From contig JAWLBY010000016.1 of assembly GCA_041687455.1 (NCBI GenBank), positions 33,798 to 97,797 on the forward strand: a stretch of DNA of 64,000 nt. Reading direction: 5' to 3'. The position numbers were made by a program, and so were the translations under genes. Shown piece after piece: positions 1-8,233 of this stretch. The DNA comes from JAWLBY01 sp041687455 (GTDB lineage: Bacteria; Pseudomonadota; Gammaproteobacteria; Xanthomonadales; Xanthomonadaceae). Within the stretch, counting starts at the first letter, position 1. The number at the start of each line of letters is the position of its first letter. The notes beneath the pieces were generated by a model. The model worked only from the letters and a program-made list of their open reading frames with translations, ran no database searches and was not told where the DNA came from.

Positions 1-1268
<1,268 letters not shown>

Positions 1269-1303
1269 TCGGTATCGGATGGCCATCAAACAGGGAACAG
1301 GGC

Positions 1304-1331
1304 AGTCTAGCGACCGGACCAGTCCAGTCAA
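1304..1331 (-). promoter_or_regulatory. sigma-70-like promoter of uvrA
   Basis: On the reverse strand TTGACT (1331-1326) and TAGACT (1309-1304) are separated by 16 bases. The expected transcription start is about 1297, which leaves a leader of about 30 nt to the preferred start at 1268. A second TTGACT at 1337-1332 overlaps but gives a poor 22-base spacing. Seen by motif only. Confidence 0.5.
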
Positions 1332-1388
1332 AGTCAACAGCGGCCGCTTGCTCGTCATGGTGCCGCGCCGGTCGGCTGCCGCAATTCC

Positions 1389-1975
1389 GGTAGGAGGGGC
1401 TTCAGCCCCGACCGGCGACGCCTGGACTCGGCGCAACACCGGATGCCGGTTCGCACGCGGCGCGGATCGACTGCCCCGGAACGACGCACCACCGGGCGGG
1501 CTCCCCGTAGGAGGGGCTTCAGCCCCGACCGGCGACGCCTGGACGTGGTGCAGCACCGGAGGCCGGTTCGCGCGCGGCGCGGACTGACTGCCCGGAACGA
1601 CGCACCTCCGGGCGGGCTCCCGTAGGAGGGGCTTCAGCCCCGACCGGCGACGCCTGGACGTGGTGCAACACCGGAGGCCGGTTCGCGCGCGGCGCGGACT
1701 GACTGCCCGGAACGACGCACCACCGGGCGGGCTCCCCGTAGGAGGGGCTTCAGCCCCGACCGGCGACGCCTGGACTCGGCCCAACACCGGATGCCCGGTT
1801 CGCGCGCGGCGCGGATCGACTGCCCCGGAACGACGCACCACCGGGCGGGCTCCCCGTAGGAGGGGCTTCAGCCCCGACCGGCGGCGCCTGGACGTGGCGC
1901 AACAGCGGAGGCCGGTTCGCACGCGGCGCGGGTCTACCGGCCCGGTCGGGGCTCCCCTCCTGCAGGGGTGGTGCG
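1389..1975. repeat. tandem array of REP-containing units, five copies, ~117 bp period
   Basis: The core GGAGGGGCTTCAGCCCC begins near 1392, 1509, 1624, 1740 and 1858 (period 115-118). Each copy is followed by a nearly identical tail containing GACCGGCGACGCCTGGAC, a CACCGGA stretch and GAACGACGCACC. An inverted half copy (CGGTCGGGGCT, then CCTCCTGCAGGGG) closes the array near 1944-1967. The array fills the spacer between uvrA and rplU. Open frames running through it encode only translated repeat and are not genes. Confidence 0.9.
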
Positions 1976-2000
1976 CCGGAATTCAGGGGCCGACGGCAGA

Positions 2001-2029
2001 TTGACCTTGCCCGCGGCCCCCGCTATATT
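2001..2029 (+). promoter_or_regulatory. sigma-70-like promoter of rplU-rpmA
   Basis: TTGACC at 2001-2006 and TATATT at 2024-2029 are separated by exactly 17 bases. They lie about 70 bases upstream of the rplU start, directly downstream of the REP array. This is one of the best promoter matches in the window. Confidence 0.75.
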
Positions 2030-2099
2030 TCGCGGTCTTTGAGTCGCCCGGCGTGCCGTGGCGACCCCTGCAAGCCAGAAGAACTACAGAGGAAGCAAC

Positions 2100-2411
2100 A
2101 TGTACGCAGTCATGGTTACCGGCGGTAAGCAGTACCGCGTGATGAAGGGCGAGACGCTGCGCGTCGAACTGCTCGACGTCGAGCCGGGCAGCACGATCGA
2201 CTTCGATCAGGTGCTGATGCTCGGCGACGGCGAGAAGGTCACGGTCGGTACTCCGGTCGTGGCCGGCGCCAAGGTCACCGCGGCGGTCAAGGCCCACGGT
2301 CGTCACGACAAGGTCCGGATCGTCAAGTTCCGCCGCCGCAAGCACCATCGCAAGCAGATGGGTCACCGGCAGCACTACACCGAAATCGAAATCACCGGCA
2401 TCAGCGCCTGA
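2100..2411 (+). CDS. rplU: 50S ribosomal protein L21
   Basis: Large-subunit ribosomal protein of 103 residues, a normal length. It starts MYAVMVTGGKQYRV and carries the typical KFRRRKHHRKQMGHRQ basic stretch near the C-terminus, which binds 23S rRNA. The open frame extends 42 bases further upstream, but ATG 2100 has an AGAGGA ribosome-binding site seven bases away and matches the family start. It is followed after 35 bases by rpmA, the conserved L21-L27 pair. A strong promoter lies at 2001-2029. Confidence 0.98.
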   Translation: MYAVMVTGGKQYRVMKGETLRVELLDVEPGSTIDFDQVLMLGDGEKVTVGTPVVAGAKVTAAVKAHGRHDKVRIVKFRRRKHHRKQMGHRQHYTEIEITGISA

Positions 2412-2446
2412 CGCGCTGCCCGAACGCCTTAAGGAGTTAATTCGTC

Positions 2447-2704
2447 ATGGCACACAAAAAGGCAGGCGGCAGTACCCGTAACGGCCGCGATTCCAATCCG
2501 AAGTACCTCGGCGTCAAGATCTTCGGCGGCCAGGTCGTCGAAGCCGGCAACATCATCGTTCGCCAGCGCGGCACCCAGTTCCATCCGGGTGAGGGCGTCG
2601 GCCTCGGCCGCGACCACACGCTGTTCGCGCTGGTCGACGGCACCGTCGAGTTCGCCGTGAAGGGCCCGAAGTCGCGCCGCACGGTCAGCGTCAAGGCGGC
2701 ATAA
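2447..2704 (+). CDS. rpmA: 50S ribosomal protein L27
   Basis: 85-residue ribosomal protein L27, located near the peptidyl-transferase centre. The N-terminus MAHKKAGGSTRNGRDS and the block RQRGTQFHPGEGVGLGRDHTLF are diagnostic. An AAGGAG ribosome-binding site at about 2430 precedes the ATG. It is the second gene of the rplU-rpmA operon and is followed by a strong intrinsic terminator at 2732-2753, so obg downstream probably has its own promoter. Confidence 0.98.
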   Translation: MAHKKAGGSTRNGRDSNPKYLGVKIFGGQVVEAGNIIVRQRGTQFHPGEGVGLGRDHTLFALVDGTVEFAVKGPKSRRTVSVKAA

Positions 2705-2731
2705 GCGTTTCCGCCAGGCAGTATCCGGAAG

Positions 2732-2753
2732 GCCCCGCTAGCGCGGGGCTTTT
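2732..2753 (+). terminator. intrinsic terminator after rpmA
   Basis: Perfect hairpin GCCCCGC-TAGC-GCGGGGC followed by TTTT. It lies 28 bases after the rpmA stop codon and closes the L21-L27 operon. Confidence 0.9.
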
Positions 2754-2775
2754 CGTTTGTGGCGGGCGGAAACGC

Positions 2776-2912
2776 GGGATTCGGCATTCGGGATTCGGGA
2801 TTCGTTACAGCGAGCTTCCCGCGCGTCCGGACCGGTCCCGTATCCTGCTCGTCGAAGCAACGGCGTGCCGCACTCTGCTTCAACCAATCCCGAATCTCCT
2901 ATCCCGAATCCC
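2776..2912. repeat. inverted GGGATTC / GAATCCC heptamer arrays in front of obg
   Basis: Four in-phase heptamers GGGATTC, GGCATTC, GGGATTC, GGGATTC fill 2776-2803. Four complementary heptamers (CAATCCC, GAATCTC, CTATCCC, GAATCCC) fill 2885-2912 and end six bases before the obg ATG at 2919. The two arms could fold into a hairpin of about 28 bp with an ~80-base loop in the leader of obg. A related array precedes ispH at 12241-12296. Confidence 0.85.
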
Positions 2913-2918
2913 GGCCCC

Positions 2919-3998
2919 ATGAAACTCGTCGACGAAGCAGAAATCACGGTCATCGCCGGCGCCGGCGGCAACGGCTGCGCCAGCTTCCGGCGCGAGAAGT
3001 TCATTCCGTTCGGCGGGCCTGATGGCGGCGACGGCGGCGATGGCGGCAGCGTCTGGCTGGAGGCCGACGAGAACCTGAACACGCTGATCGACTTCCGCCA
3101 CCAGCGGCAGTTCCGCGCACAGCGCGGCGAGAACGGCATGAGCCGGCAGAAGTACGGCAAGAAGGGCGAGGACGTCGTGATCCGGGTGCCGGTCGGCACC
3201 GTGGTCACCACCATCGAGACCGACGAGGTGATTGGCGACCTGACCGAGCACGGCGCCCGGCTCAAGGTGGCCGAAGGCGGTCGCGGTGGCTGGGGCAACA
3301 TCCATTTCAAGTCGTCGACCAACCGCGCACCGACCCGCGCCGTGCCCGGTACGCCGGGCGAACAGCGCGAACTGAAGCTCGAGCTCAAGCTGCTGGCCGA
3401 CGTCGGCCTGCTCGGCTTCCCGAACGCCGGCAAGAGCACCTTCATCCGGGCGGTCTCGGCGGCGACGCCACGGGTCGCGGACTATCCGTTCACGACCCTG
3501 TATCCGAATCTCGGCGTGGTCCGCGTCGAGCGCGACCGCAGCTTCGTGGTCGCCGATATCCCCGGCCTGATCGAGGGCGCGGCGGAAGGTGCCGGCCTCG
3601 GCATCCAGTTCCTGAAGCATGTCCAGCGCAACCGGCTGCTGCTGCACATCGTCGACGCCGCGCCGTTCGAGGAAGGCGTCGACCCGGTCGCGCACGTCGT
3701 CGCGCAGGTCCGGGCGATCGAGGCCGAGCTGGAGAAATTCGATCCGGAGCTGGTCGACCGGCCGCGCTGGCTGGTGTTGAACAAGCTCGACCTGGTGACC
3801 GAGGACGAGCGCGACGCCCGCGTGCAGGCCATCCTGCAGGCGCTCGACTGGCGCCGCGAATGGTTCGCGATCGCCGCGATCTCGAAGGAAGGCACCTGGC
3901 CGATCTGCCAGAAGGCGATGGACTTTCTCGACAGCCTGCGGCCGCCGGCCGAACCGGAGTACGACCCGCGCGGGATCGGAAGCGGCCCGGAGGGCTGA
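2919..3998 (+). CDS. obgE: Obg/CgtA GTPase
   Basis: Ribosome-associated GTPase involved in 50S maturation and stress control, 359 residues. The Obg fold (residues 1-158) is glycine-rich, with GGPDGGDGGDGGSV near 32-44. The G domain follows: G1 GFPNAGKS at 166-173, G2-region TTLYPNLG, G3 DIPG at 213-216 (DIPGLIEGA) and G4 NKLD at 288-291. The C-terminal tail is short. The frame stays open 162 bases upstream, but ATG 2919 begins MKLVDEAEITVIAG, the family N-terminus; the extension is translated heptamer repeat. No clear Shine-Dalgarno is visible because the repeat abuts the start. Confidence 0.97.
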   Translation: MKLVDEAEITVIAGAGGNGCASFRREKFIPFGGPDGGDGGDGGSVWLEADENLNTLIDFRHQRQFRAQRGENGMSRQKYGKKGEDVVIRVPVGTVVTTIETDEVIGDLTEHGARLKVAEGGRGGWGNIHFKSSTNRAPTRAVPGTPGEQRELKLELKLLADVGLLGFPNAGKSTFIRAVSAATPRVADYPFTTLYPNLGVVRVERDRSFVVADIPGLIEGAAEGAGLGIQFLKHVQRNRLLLHIVDAAPFEEGVDPVAHVVAQVRAIEAELEKFDPELVDRPRWLVLNKLDLVTEDERDARVQAILQALDWRREWFAIAAISKEGTWPICQKAMDFLDSLRPPAEPEYDPRGIGSGPEG

Positions 3999-4035
3999 GC
4001 CTCGGTGGTGCATGCTCTCGGCAGGCTTCCGCGCC

Positions 4036-4133
4036 TGTGGGAGCGGCTTCAGCCGCGATCTATCGATCTGTGGAGAAAGATCCGCGGCCTGGGCCCGTTC
4101 GGGAAAAGGATCGCGGCTGAAGCCGCTCCCACA
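4036..4133. repeat. inverted REP pair (BIME-like) between obg and rpsT
   Basis: GGAGCGGCTTCAGCCGCGA within 4036-4060 is mirrored by its reverse complement within 4109-4133. The arms are 48 bases apart and each arm is itself a small hairpin. The arrangement matches bacterial interspersed mosaic elements built from two REPs, in the space between the convergent obg and rpsT genes. Confidence 0.85.
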
Positions 4134-4186
4134 GAATGCGCGCCAACAACAACGGCTCACGCCGGCGCTTTCGTAGCGCCACGAAC

Positions 4187-4209
4187 AAAAAAGCCGGCTT
4201 GCGCCGGCT
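4187..4209 (-). terminator. intrinsic terminator of rpsT
   Basis: On the reverse strand AGCCGGC-GCAA-GCCGGCT is followed by TTTTT, 28 bases after the rpsT stop codon. Clear stem and U-tract. Confidence 0.85.
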
Positions 4210-4236
4210 CTTCTGTCGATTCCGTCGGTGTACCGC

Positions 4237-4500
4237 TTACGCGATCGCGCGGATACGCGCGGTCAGGCGGCTCTTGTGGCGAGCGGCCTTGTTCTTGTGG
4301 ATCAGGCCGCGGGCCGCGAAGCGGTCCAGGATCGGCTGGGCGGTAGCGAAGGCTTCGTTCGCGGCGGCGGCGTCGCCGGCTTCGATCGCCTTCAGGACTT
4401 TCTTGACGGAGGTGCGCAGCATCGAACGCTGGCTGCTGTTGCGCGCATTGCGCACAACGGCCTGCTTGGCGCGCTTCTTCGCGGATTTGATGTTGGCCAA
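4237..4500 (-). CDS. rpsT: 30S ribosomal protein S20
   Basis: Small-subunit ribosomal protein that binds 16S rRNA; 87 residues, normal length. The N-terminus MANIKSAKKRAKQAVVRN, the middle block RTSVKKVLKAIEAGD and the ending HKNKAARHKSRLTARI are typical. A GGAGC ribosome-binding site lies upstream, with a promoter at 4552-4580 (reverse) and an intrinsic terminator at 4187-4209. It is transcribed divergently from murJ, the usual gammaproteobacterial arrangement. Confidence 0.98.
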   Translation of the reverse strand: MANIKSAKKRAKQAVVRNARNSSQRSMLRTSVKKVLKAIEAGDAAAANEAFATAQPILDRFAARGLIHKNKAARHKSRLTARIRAIA

Positions 4501-4551
4501 AGGGTTGCTCCTGAGCTGTATGCCGACGGAATCGGGCGGAAAAGACGCGCA

Positions 4552-4580
4552 AGTATGCGCCGCGAGAGCGGTCCAGTCAA
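4552..4580 (-). promoter_or_regulatory. sigma-70-like promoter of rpsT
   Basis: Reverse-strand TTGACT (4580-4575) and CATACT (4557-4552) are spaced by 17 bases, about 50 bases upstream of the rpsT start codon. Confidence 0.7.
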
Positions 4581-4591
4581 TCGCAAACCCC

Positions 4592-4898
4592 GGCAGGAGG
4601 GGCTTCAGCCCTGACCGGTGACGCGGGAGGCTGACGTGCCTCCGATCGCCCGATCGATCAGTGCCCGGTTACCGCCAATCAACCGTCGCAGCGCTGATCG
4701 TCCTGGCGCGACCCCGGCCGTCCAGACAAGGCCGAACGCCGCGATCAGGCTGCCCCGGCAGGAGGGGCTTCAGCCCCGACCGATGACGCCGGGGCCGACC
4801 ACTGTCGCCGCCGATCATGTGCCGATGCACTGACTCTGTCGGCACCCGACCGACAGGTGCGGCCGCCGGTGCGGTCGGGGCTGAAGCCCCTCCTGCAG
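4592..4898. repeat. three dispersed REP elements in the rpsT-murJ spacer
   Basis: GGAGGGGCTTCAGCC cores occur in forward orientation within 4592-4617 and 4757-4782, and in reverse orientation (GGGGCTGAAGCCCCTCC) within 4872-4898. The rest of the 4501-5015 spacer holds the rpsT promoter, and I see no additional gene in it. Confidence 0.85.
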
Positions 4899-5015
4899 TG
4901 GCGCAGCGCGGGCAAATTCGGGCAGCGTGCGGGCAGGTGCTGGATTGCCACGCCGCCAGCAGGCAAAGTCTGGCCCCCGATGCGCGGCCGGTCGCGCGTT
5001 TGCCTGACGATTGCC

Positions 5016-6581
5016 ATGCGCCGCAGCCTGCTTCGTTCCACCGCCGCGTTCACCTCGATGACGTTGCTGTCGCGGATCGCCGGTTTCGTTCGCGACATGC
5101 TGCAGGCGGCGCTGTTCGGCAGCAGTGCGGCGACCGACGCGTTCACGATCGCGTACCGGATTCCGAACTACCTGCGGCGGATCTTCGCCGAGGGCTCGTT
5201 CGCGATGGCATTCGTACCGGTGCTATCGGAGCTGAAGCAGCGCGGCGATGCGCGTGCCCTGAAGGATTTCGTCGACCACGTGGCCGGTGCGCTGCTGGCG
5301 GTCGTGCTGGTCGTGACCGGCCTCGGCATGCTGGCGGCGCCGTGGATCGTCGCGCTGATCGCACCCGGCACGCTGGACGAGCCGGTCAAGTACGCCCTGA
5401 CCAGCGACATGCTGCGAATCGTGTTTCCGTACCTGCTGTTCATCTCGCTGGTCGCGTTCGCCGGCGGCGTGCTGAACAGCCTGCAGCGGTTCGCATTGCC
5501 GGCTTTCACGCCGGTGCTGCACAACCTCGCGGTGATCGCCGCGATGCTCGGCCTGACCGGCTGGTTCGAGGTGCCGGAGCTGGCGCTGGCCTGGGGCGTG
5601 CTGGGTGCCGGTGCCCTGCAGTTCCTGCTGCTGTGGCCGAGCCTGGCCCGCCACGGCCTGCTGCCCCGGCTGCGATTGAACCTGCGCCACGACGGCGTGC
5701 GTCGGGTCGGCACGCTGATGCTGCCGACGCTGTTCTCGTCGTCGGTCGCGCAGGTCAATCTGATCGTCGGCACGATGTTCGCGTCGCTGCTGGCCACCGG
5801 TAGCCAGACCTGGCTGTGGTATTCGGACCGGCTGACCGAATTCCCGCTCGGCCTGTTCGGCGTCGCGATCGGCACGGTGATCCTGCCGCACCTGTCGCGC
5901 CGGCACGCCGACACCGACCCGGACGGCTTCTCGGCCGGGATCGACTGGGGCCTGCGGATGGTGCTGCTGCTCGGCGTGCCGGCCGGGCTCGGCCTGCTGC
6001 TGCTGTCCGAACCGCTGGTCGTGACGGTCTACGGCCGCGGCCAGTTCGCCGCCGACCCGGCCAACGCAACGATGACGGCACGGGCGCTGATGGCGATGAG
6101 CATCGGCATTCCGGCCTTCATGCTGACCAAGGTACTGGCGCCGGCGTTCTACGCCCGGCAGGACACCCGCACGCCGATGCGCGCCGCGGTCTGGACCGTG
6201 GCGATCAACGTCGGCCTGACCGTGCTGATCGTCGGCCCGCTGTGGTGGCACGGCGTGGCCGGGGCGCATGCCGGCATCGCATTGGCGACCGCGATCGCCG
6301 GCATCGCCAACGCCTGGCTGCTGTGGCGGGCGTTGCTGGCCGAGCAGGTATTCGTTCCGCGGCCCGGCTGGCGGCGATTCCTGCTGCAGTTGGTCATCGC
6401 GAGTGCGCTGATGGGCGCCGTGGTCTGGCTGCTGGCCGAACGGCTCGGCGATTTGCGGCAGTTCGATGCGTGGTGGACGCCGTGGCTGGCCATGCTCGGA
6501 CTGGTCGGTATCGGCGGCCTCGTCTATGCCGCCGTGCTGGTCGCCCTCGGCATCCGGCCGCGGCATCTGCGCAGCGCGTAG
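5016..6581 (+). CDS. murJ: MurJ, lipid II flippase
   Basis: Polytopic inner-membrane protein of the MOP superfamily that flips lipid II for peptidoglycan synthesis. 521 residues, in the family range, with about 14 hydrophobic segments. Diagnostic blocks near the N-terminus are FTSMTLLSRIAGFVRDML, ATDAFTIAYRIPNYLRRIFAEG and AFVPVL; further on are YSDRLTEFPLGLFGVAIGTV and KVLAPAFYARQDTRTPM. ATG 5016 gives MRRSLLRSTAAFTSM, as in homologues; the longer frame from 4857 reads through a REP element and is rejected. It stands alone between REP-filled spacers, opposite rpsT, and an assembly gap begins five bases after its stop codon. Confidence 0.95.
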   Translation: MRRSLLRSTAAFTSMTLLSRIAGFVRDMLQAALFGSSAATDAFTIAYRIPNYLRRIFAEGSFAMAFVPVLSELKQRGDARALKDFVDHVAGALLAVVLVVTGLGMLAAPWIVALIAPGTLDEPVKYALTSDMLRIVFPYLLFISLVAFAGGVLNSLQRFALPAFTPVLHNLAVIAAMLGLTGWFEVPELALAWGVLGAGALQFLLLWPSLARHGLLPRLRLNLRHDGVRRVGTLMLPTLFSSSVAQVNLIVGTMFASLLATGSQTWLWYSDRLTEFPLGLFGVAIGTVILPHLSRRHADTDPDGFSAGIDWGLRMVLLLGVPAGLGLLLLSEPLVVTVYGRGQFAADPANATMTARALMAMSIGIPAFMLTKVLAPAFYARQDTRTPMRAAVWTVAINVGLTVLIVGPLWWHGVAGAHAGIALATAIAGIANAWLLWRALLAEQVFVPRPGWRRFLLQLVIASALMGAVVWLLAERLGDLRQFDAWWTPWLAMLGLVGIGGLVYAAVLVALGIRPRHLRSA

Positions 6582-6586
6582 CCCCT

Positions 6587-6686
6587 NNNNNNNNNNNNNN
6601 NNNNNNNNNNNNNNNNNNNNNNNNNNNNNNNNNNNNNNNNNNNNNNNNNNNNNNNNNNNNNNNNNNNNNNNNNNNNNNNNNNNNNN
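6587..6686. other. assembly gap of exactly 100 N
   Basis: One hundred undetermined bases, the usual placeholder for a scaffold gap of unknown length. It lies between the murJ stop and a tandem REP array, so the missing sequence is probably more of that array. Nothing can be said about its content. Confidence 0.99.
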
Positions 6687-7200
6687 AGCCCCTCCTACCG
6701 AAGCGAGGGGCGGTTGCGCGCTTCGCAATGCGCGACGGCGTGGGTTTGTGCGCCGCGGTCGGGGCTGAAGCCCGTCCTGCAGGGGCGAGGGGTGCGGTTG
6801 CGCGCTTCGCAATGCGCGACGGCGCTGGTTTGTGCGCGCGGTCGGGGCTGAAGCCCCTCCTGCAGGGGCGAGGGTGCGGTTGCGCGCTTCGCAATGCGCG
6901 ACGGCGCTGGTTCGTGCGCGCGGTCGGGGCTGAAGCCCCTCCTGCAGGGGCGAGGGGCGGTTGCGCGCTTCGCAATGCGCGACGGCGCTGGTTCGTGTGC
7001 CGCGGTCGGGGCTGAAGCCCGTCCTGCAGGGGCGAGGGGTGCGGTTGTGCGCTTCGCAATGCGCGACGGCGTGGGTTTGTGCGCCGCGGTCGGGGCTGAA
7101 GCCCCTCCTGCAGGGGCGAGGGGTGCGGTTGTGCGCTTCGCAATGCGCGACGGCGTGGGTTCGTGTGCCGCGGTCGGGGCTGAAGCCCCTCCTACAAGGA
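6687..7200. repeat. tandem array of REP-containing units, six copies plus a partial, 82-84 bp period
   Basis: GGTCGGGGCTGAAGCCC begins at 6757, 6840, 6922, 7004, 7088 and 7172; a fragment AGCCCCTCCTACCG follows the N gap at 6687. Each unit also contains CTTCGCAATGCGCGACGGC, a second small palindrome, and most have CTGCAGGGGCGAGGG. The copies are in the opposite orientation to the array at 1389-1975 and have a different linker. The array ends about 70 bases before the ribF start. Confidence 0.92.
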
Positions 7201-7258
7201 CGAGCGGGGCGATTGCGCGCTCGCAATACAGGGGAAAGGGCGACTTTGCGCGCCGGGG

Positions 7259-7264
7259 TATACT
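7259..7264 (+). promoter_or_regulatory. possible -10 element of ribF
   Basis: TATACT sits only nine bases upstream of the ribF start codon at 7274. I find no -35 hexamer at the right spacing. If used, the transcript would begin within a few bases of the ATG and be nearly leaderless. Weak evidence. Confidence 0.3.
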
Positions 7265-7273
7265 CGGCGGCTT

Positions 7274-8233
7274 ATGTGCCGCCTGTTCCGTGACGTCGTA
7301 GGCGGGCGCGTCAGCGCCCGCGGAAGCGTGGTCTGCATCGGCGCGTTCGATGGCCTGCATCTGGGCCACCGGGCGCTGATCGGCCGGACGCTGGCGCGCG
7401 CCCGTGCGCTCGATGTCGACGCGGCGGTCATCACCTTCGAGCCACTGCCGCGCGAATTCTTCATGGGCGCCGCCGCGCCGCCGCGGATCGCCTCCGCGCG
7501 TGATCGCTTCGAGCGGCTGCGCGCGATCGGCATCGACCGGGTCGGCCTGCTGCGCTTCAACGCCGCGCTCGCCGCGATGTCGGCCGAGGCCTTCGTCGAG
7601 CGCGTGCTGGTCGGCCGGCTCGGCGTGCGCGAGGTCTGGATCGGGCCGGATTTCCGCTTCGGGCACAAGCGGGCCGGCGACCTCGCGTTGCTGCAGCAGC
7701 TCGGCGCACGGCACGGCTTCCACGCCGAGTCGATCGATACCCACCACATCGGCGATGCGCGCGTCTCCAGTTCGAAGGTCCGCGAGGCGCTGGCCGCCGG
7801 CGACCTCGATACCGCCGCCGTGATGCTCGGTCGCCGTTACTCGATCGCCAGCCGGGTCGTGCATGGCCGCCAGCTCGGCCGCCAGCTCGGCTACCCGACC
7901 GCCAACCTGCACGTGCCCGGCCGCGTGCCGGCGCTCGGCGGCATCTTTGCGACACGGGTGCATGGCGTCGGCGAGCGGCCGTGGCCGAGCGTGTCGAGCC
8001 TCGGCACGCGGCCGACCGTGACCGGCAACGCCGAGCCCTTGCTCGAAGCGCATCTGTTCGACTTCGCGGGCGACCTGTACGGCCGCCGGATCGAGGTCGA
8101 GTTCGTCGCGAAGTTGCGCGACGAGCAGAAATTCCCCGACTTGCCCGCCCTGGTGGCGCAGATGGACCGCGACGCGCAGGCCGCGCGCGCGATCCTCGCC
8201 GTGCCCGCCGACAACCAACGGAAGACCGCGTGA
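7274..8233 (+). CDS. ribF: RibF, bifunctional riboflavin kinase / FMN adenylyltransferase
   Basis: Makes FMN from riboflavin and FAD from FMN. 319 residues, normal length. The N-terminal adenylyltransferase half has VVCIGAFDGLHLGHRAL (nucleotidyltransferase G-x-F-D-G-x-H-x-G-H motif), TFEPLPREFF and VWIGPDFRFGHKRAGD. The C-terminal kinase half has VVHGRQLGRQLGYPTANLH, with the PTAN motif, and SVSSLGTRPTV. Its stop codon overlaps the GTG start of ileS (GTGA at 8230-8233), indicating translational coupling. It lies just downstream of the REP array. Confidence 0.97.
   Translation: MCRLFRDVVGGRVSARGSVVCIGAFDGLHLGHRALIGRTLARARALDVDAAVITFEPLPREFFMGAAAPPRIASARDRFERLRAIGIDRVGLLRFNAALAAMSAEAFVERVLVGRLGVREVWIGPDFRFGHKRAGDLALLQQLGARHGFHAESIDTHHIGDARVSSSKVREALAAGDLDTAAVMLGRRYSIASRVVHGRQLGRQLGYPTANLHVPGRVPALGGIFATRVHGVGERPWPSVSSLGTRPTVTGNAEPLLEAHLFDFAGDLYGRRIEVEFVAKLRDEQKFPDLPALVAQMDRDAQAARAILAVPADNQRKTA

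Noticed and set aside
2880..4160. 426-residue reverse frame over obg
   Set aside because: Antisense of a clear Obg GTPase gene.
6687..7200. CRISPR array
   Set aside because: The whole ~83-bp unit is repeated, with no unique spacers, and there are no cas genes. The same applies to the 117-bp array at 1389-1975.
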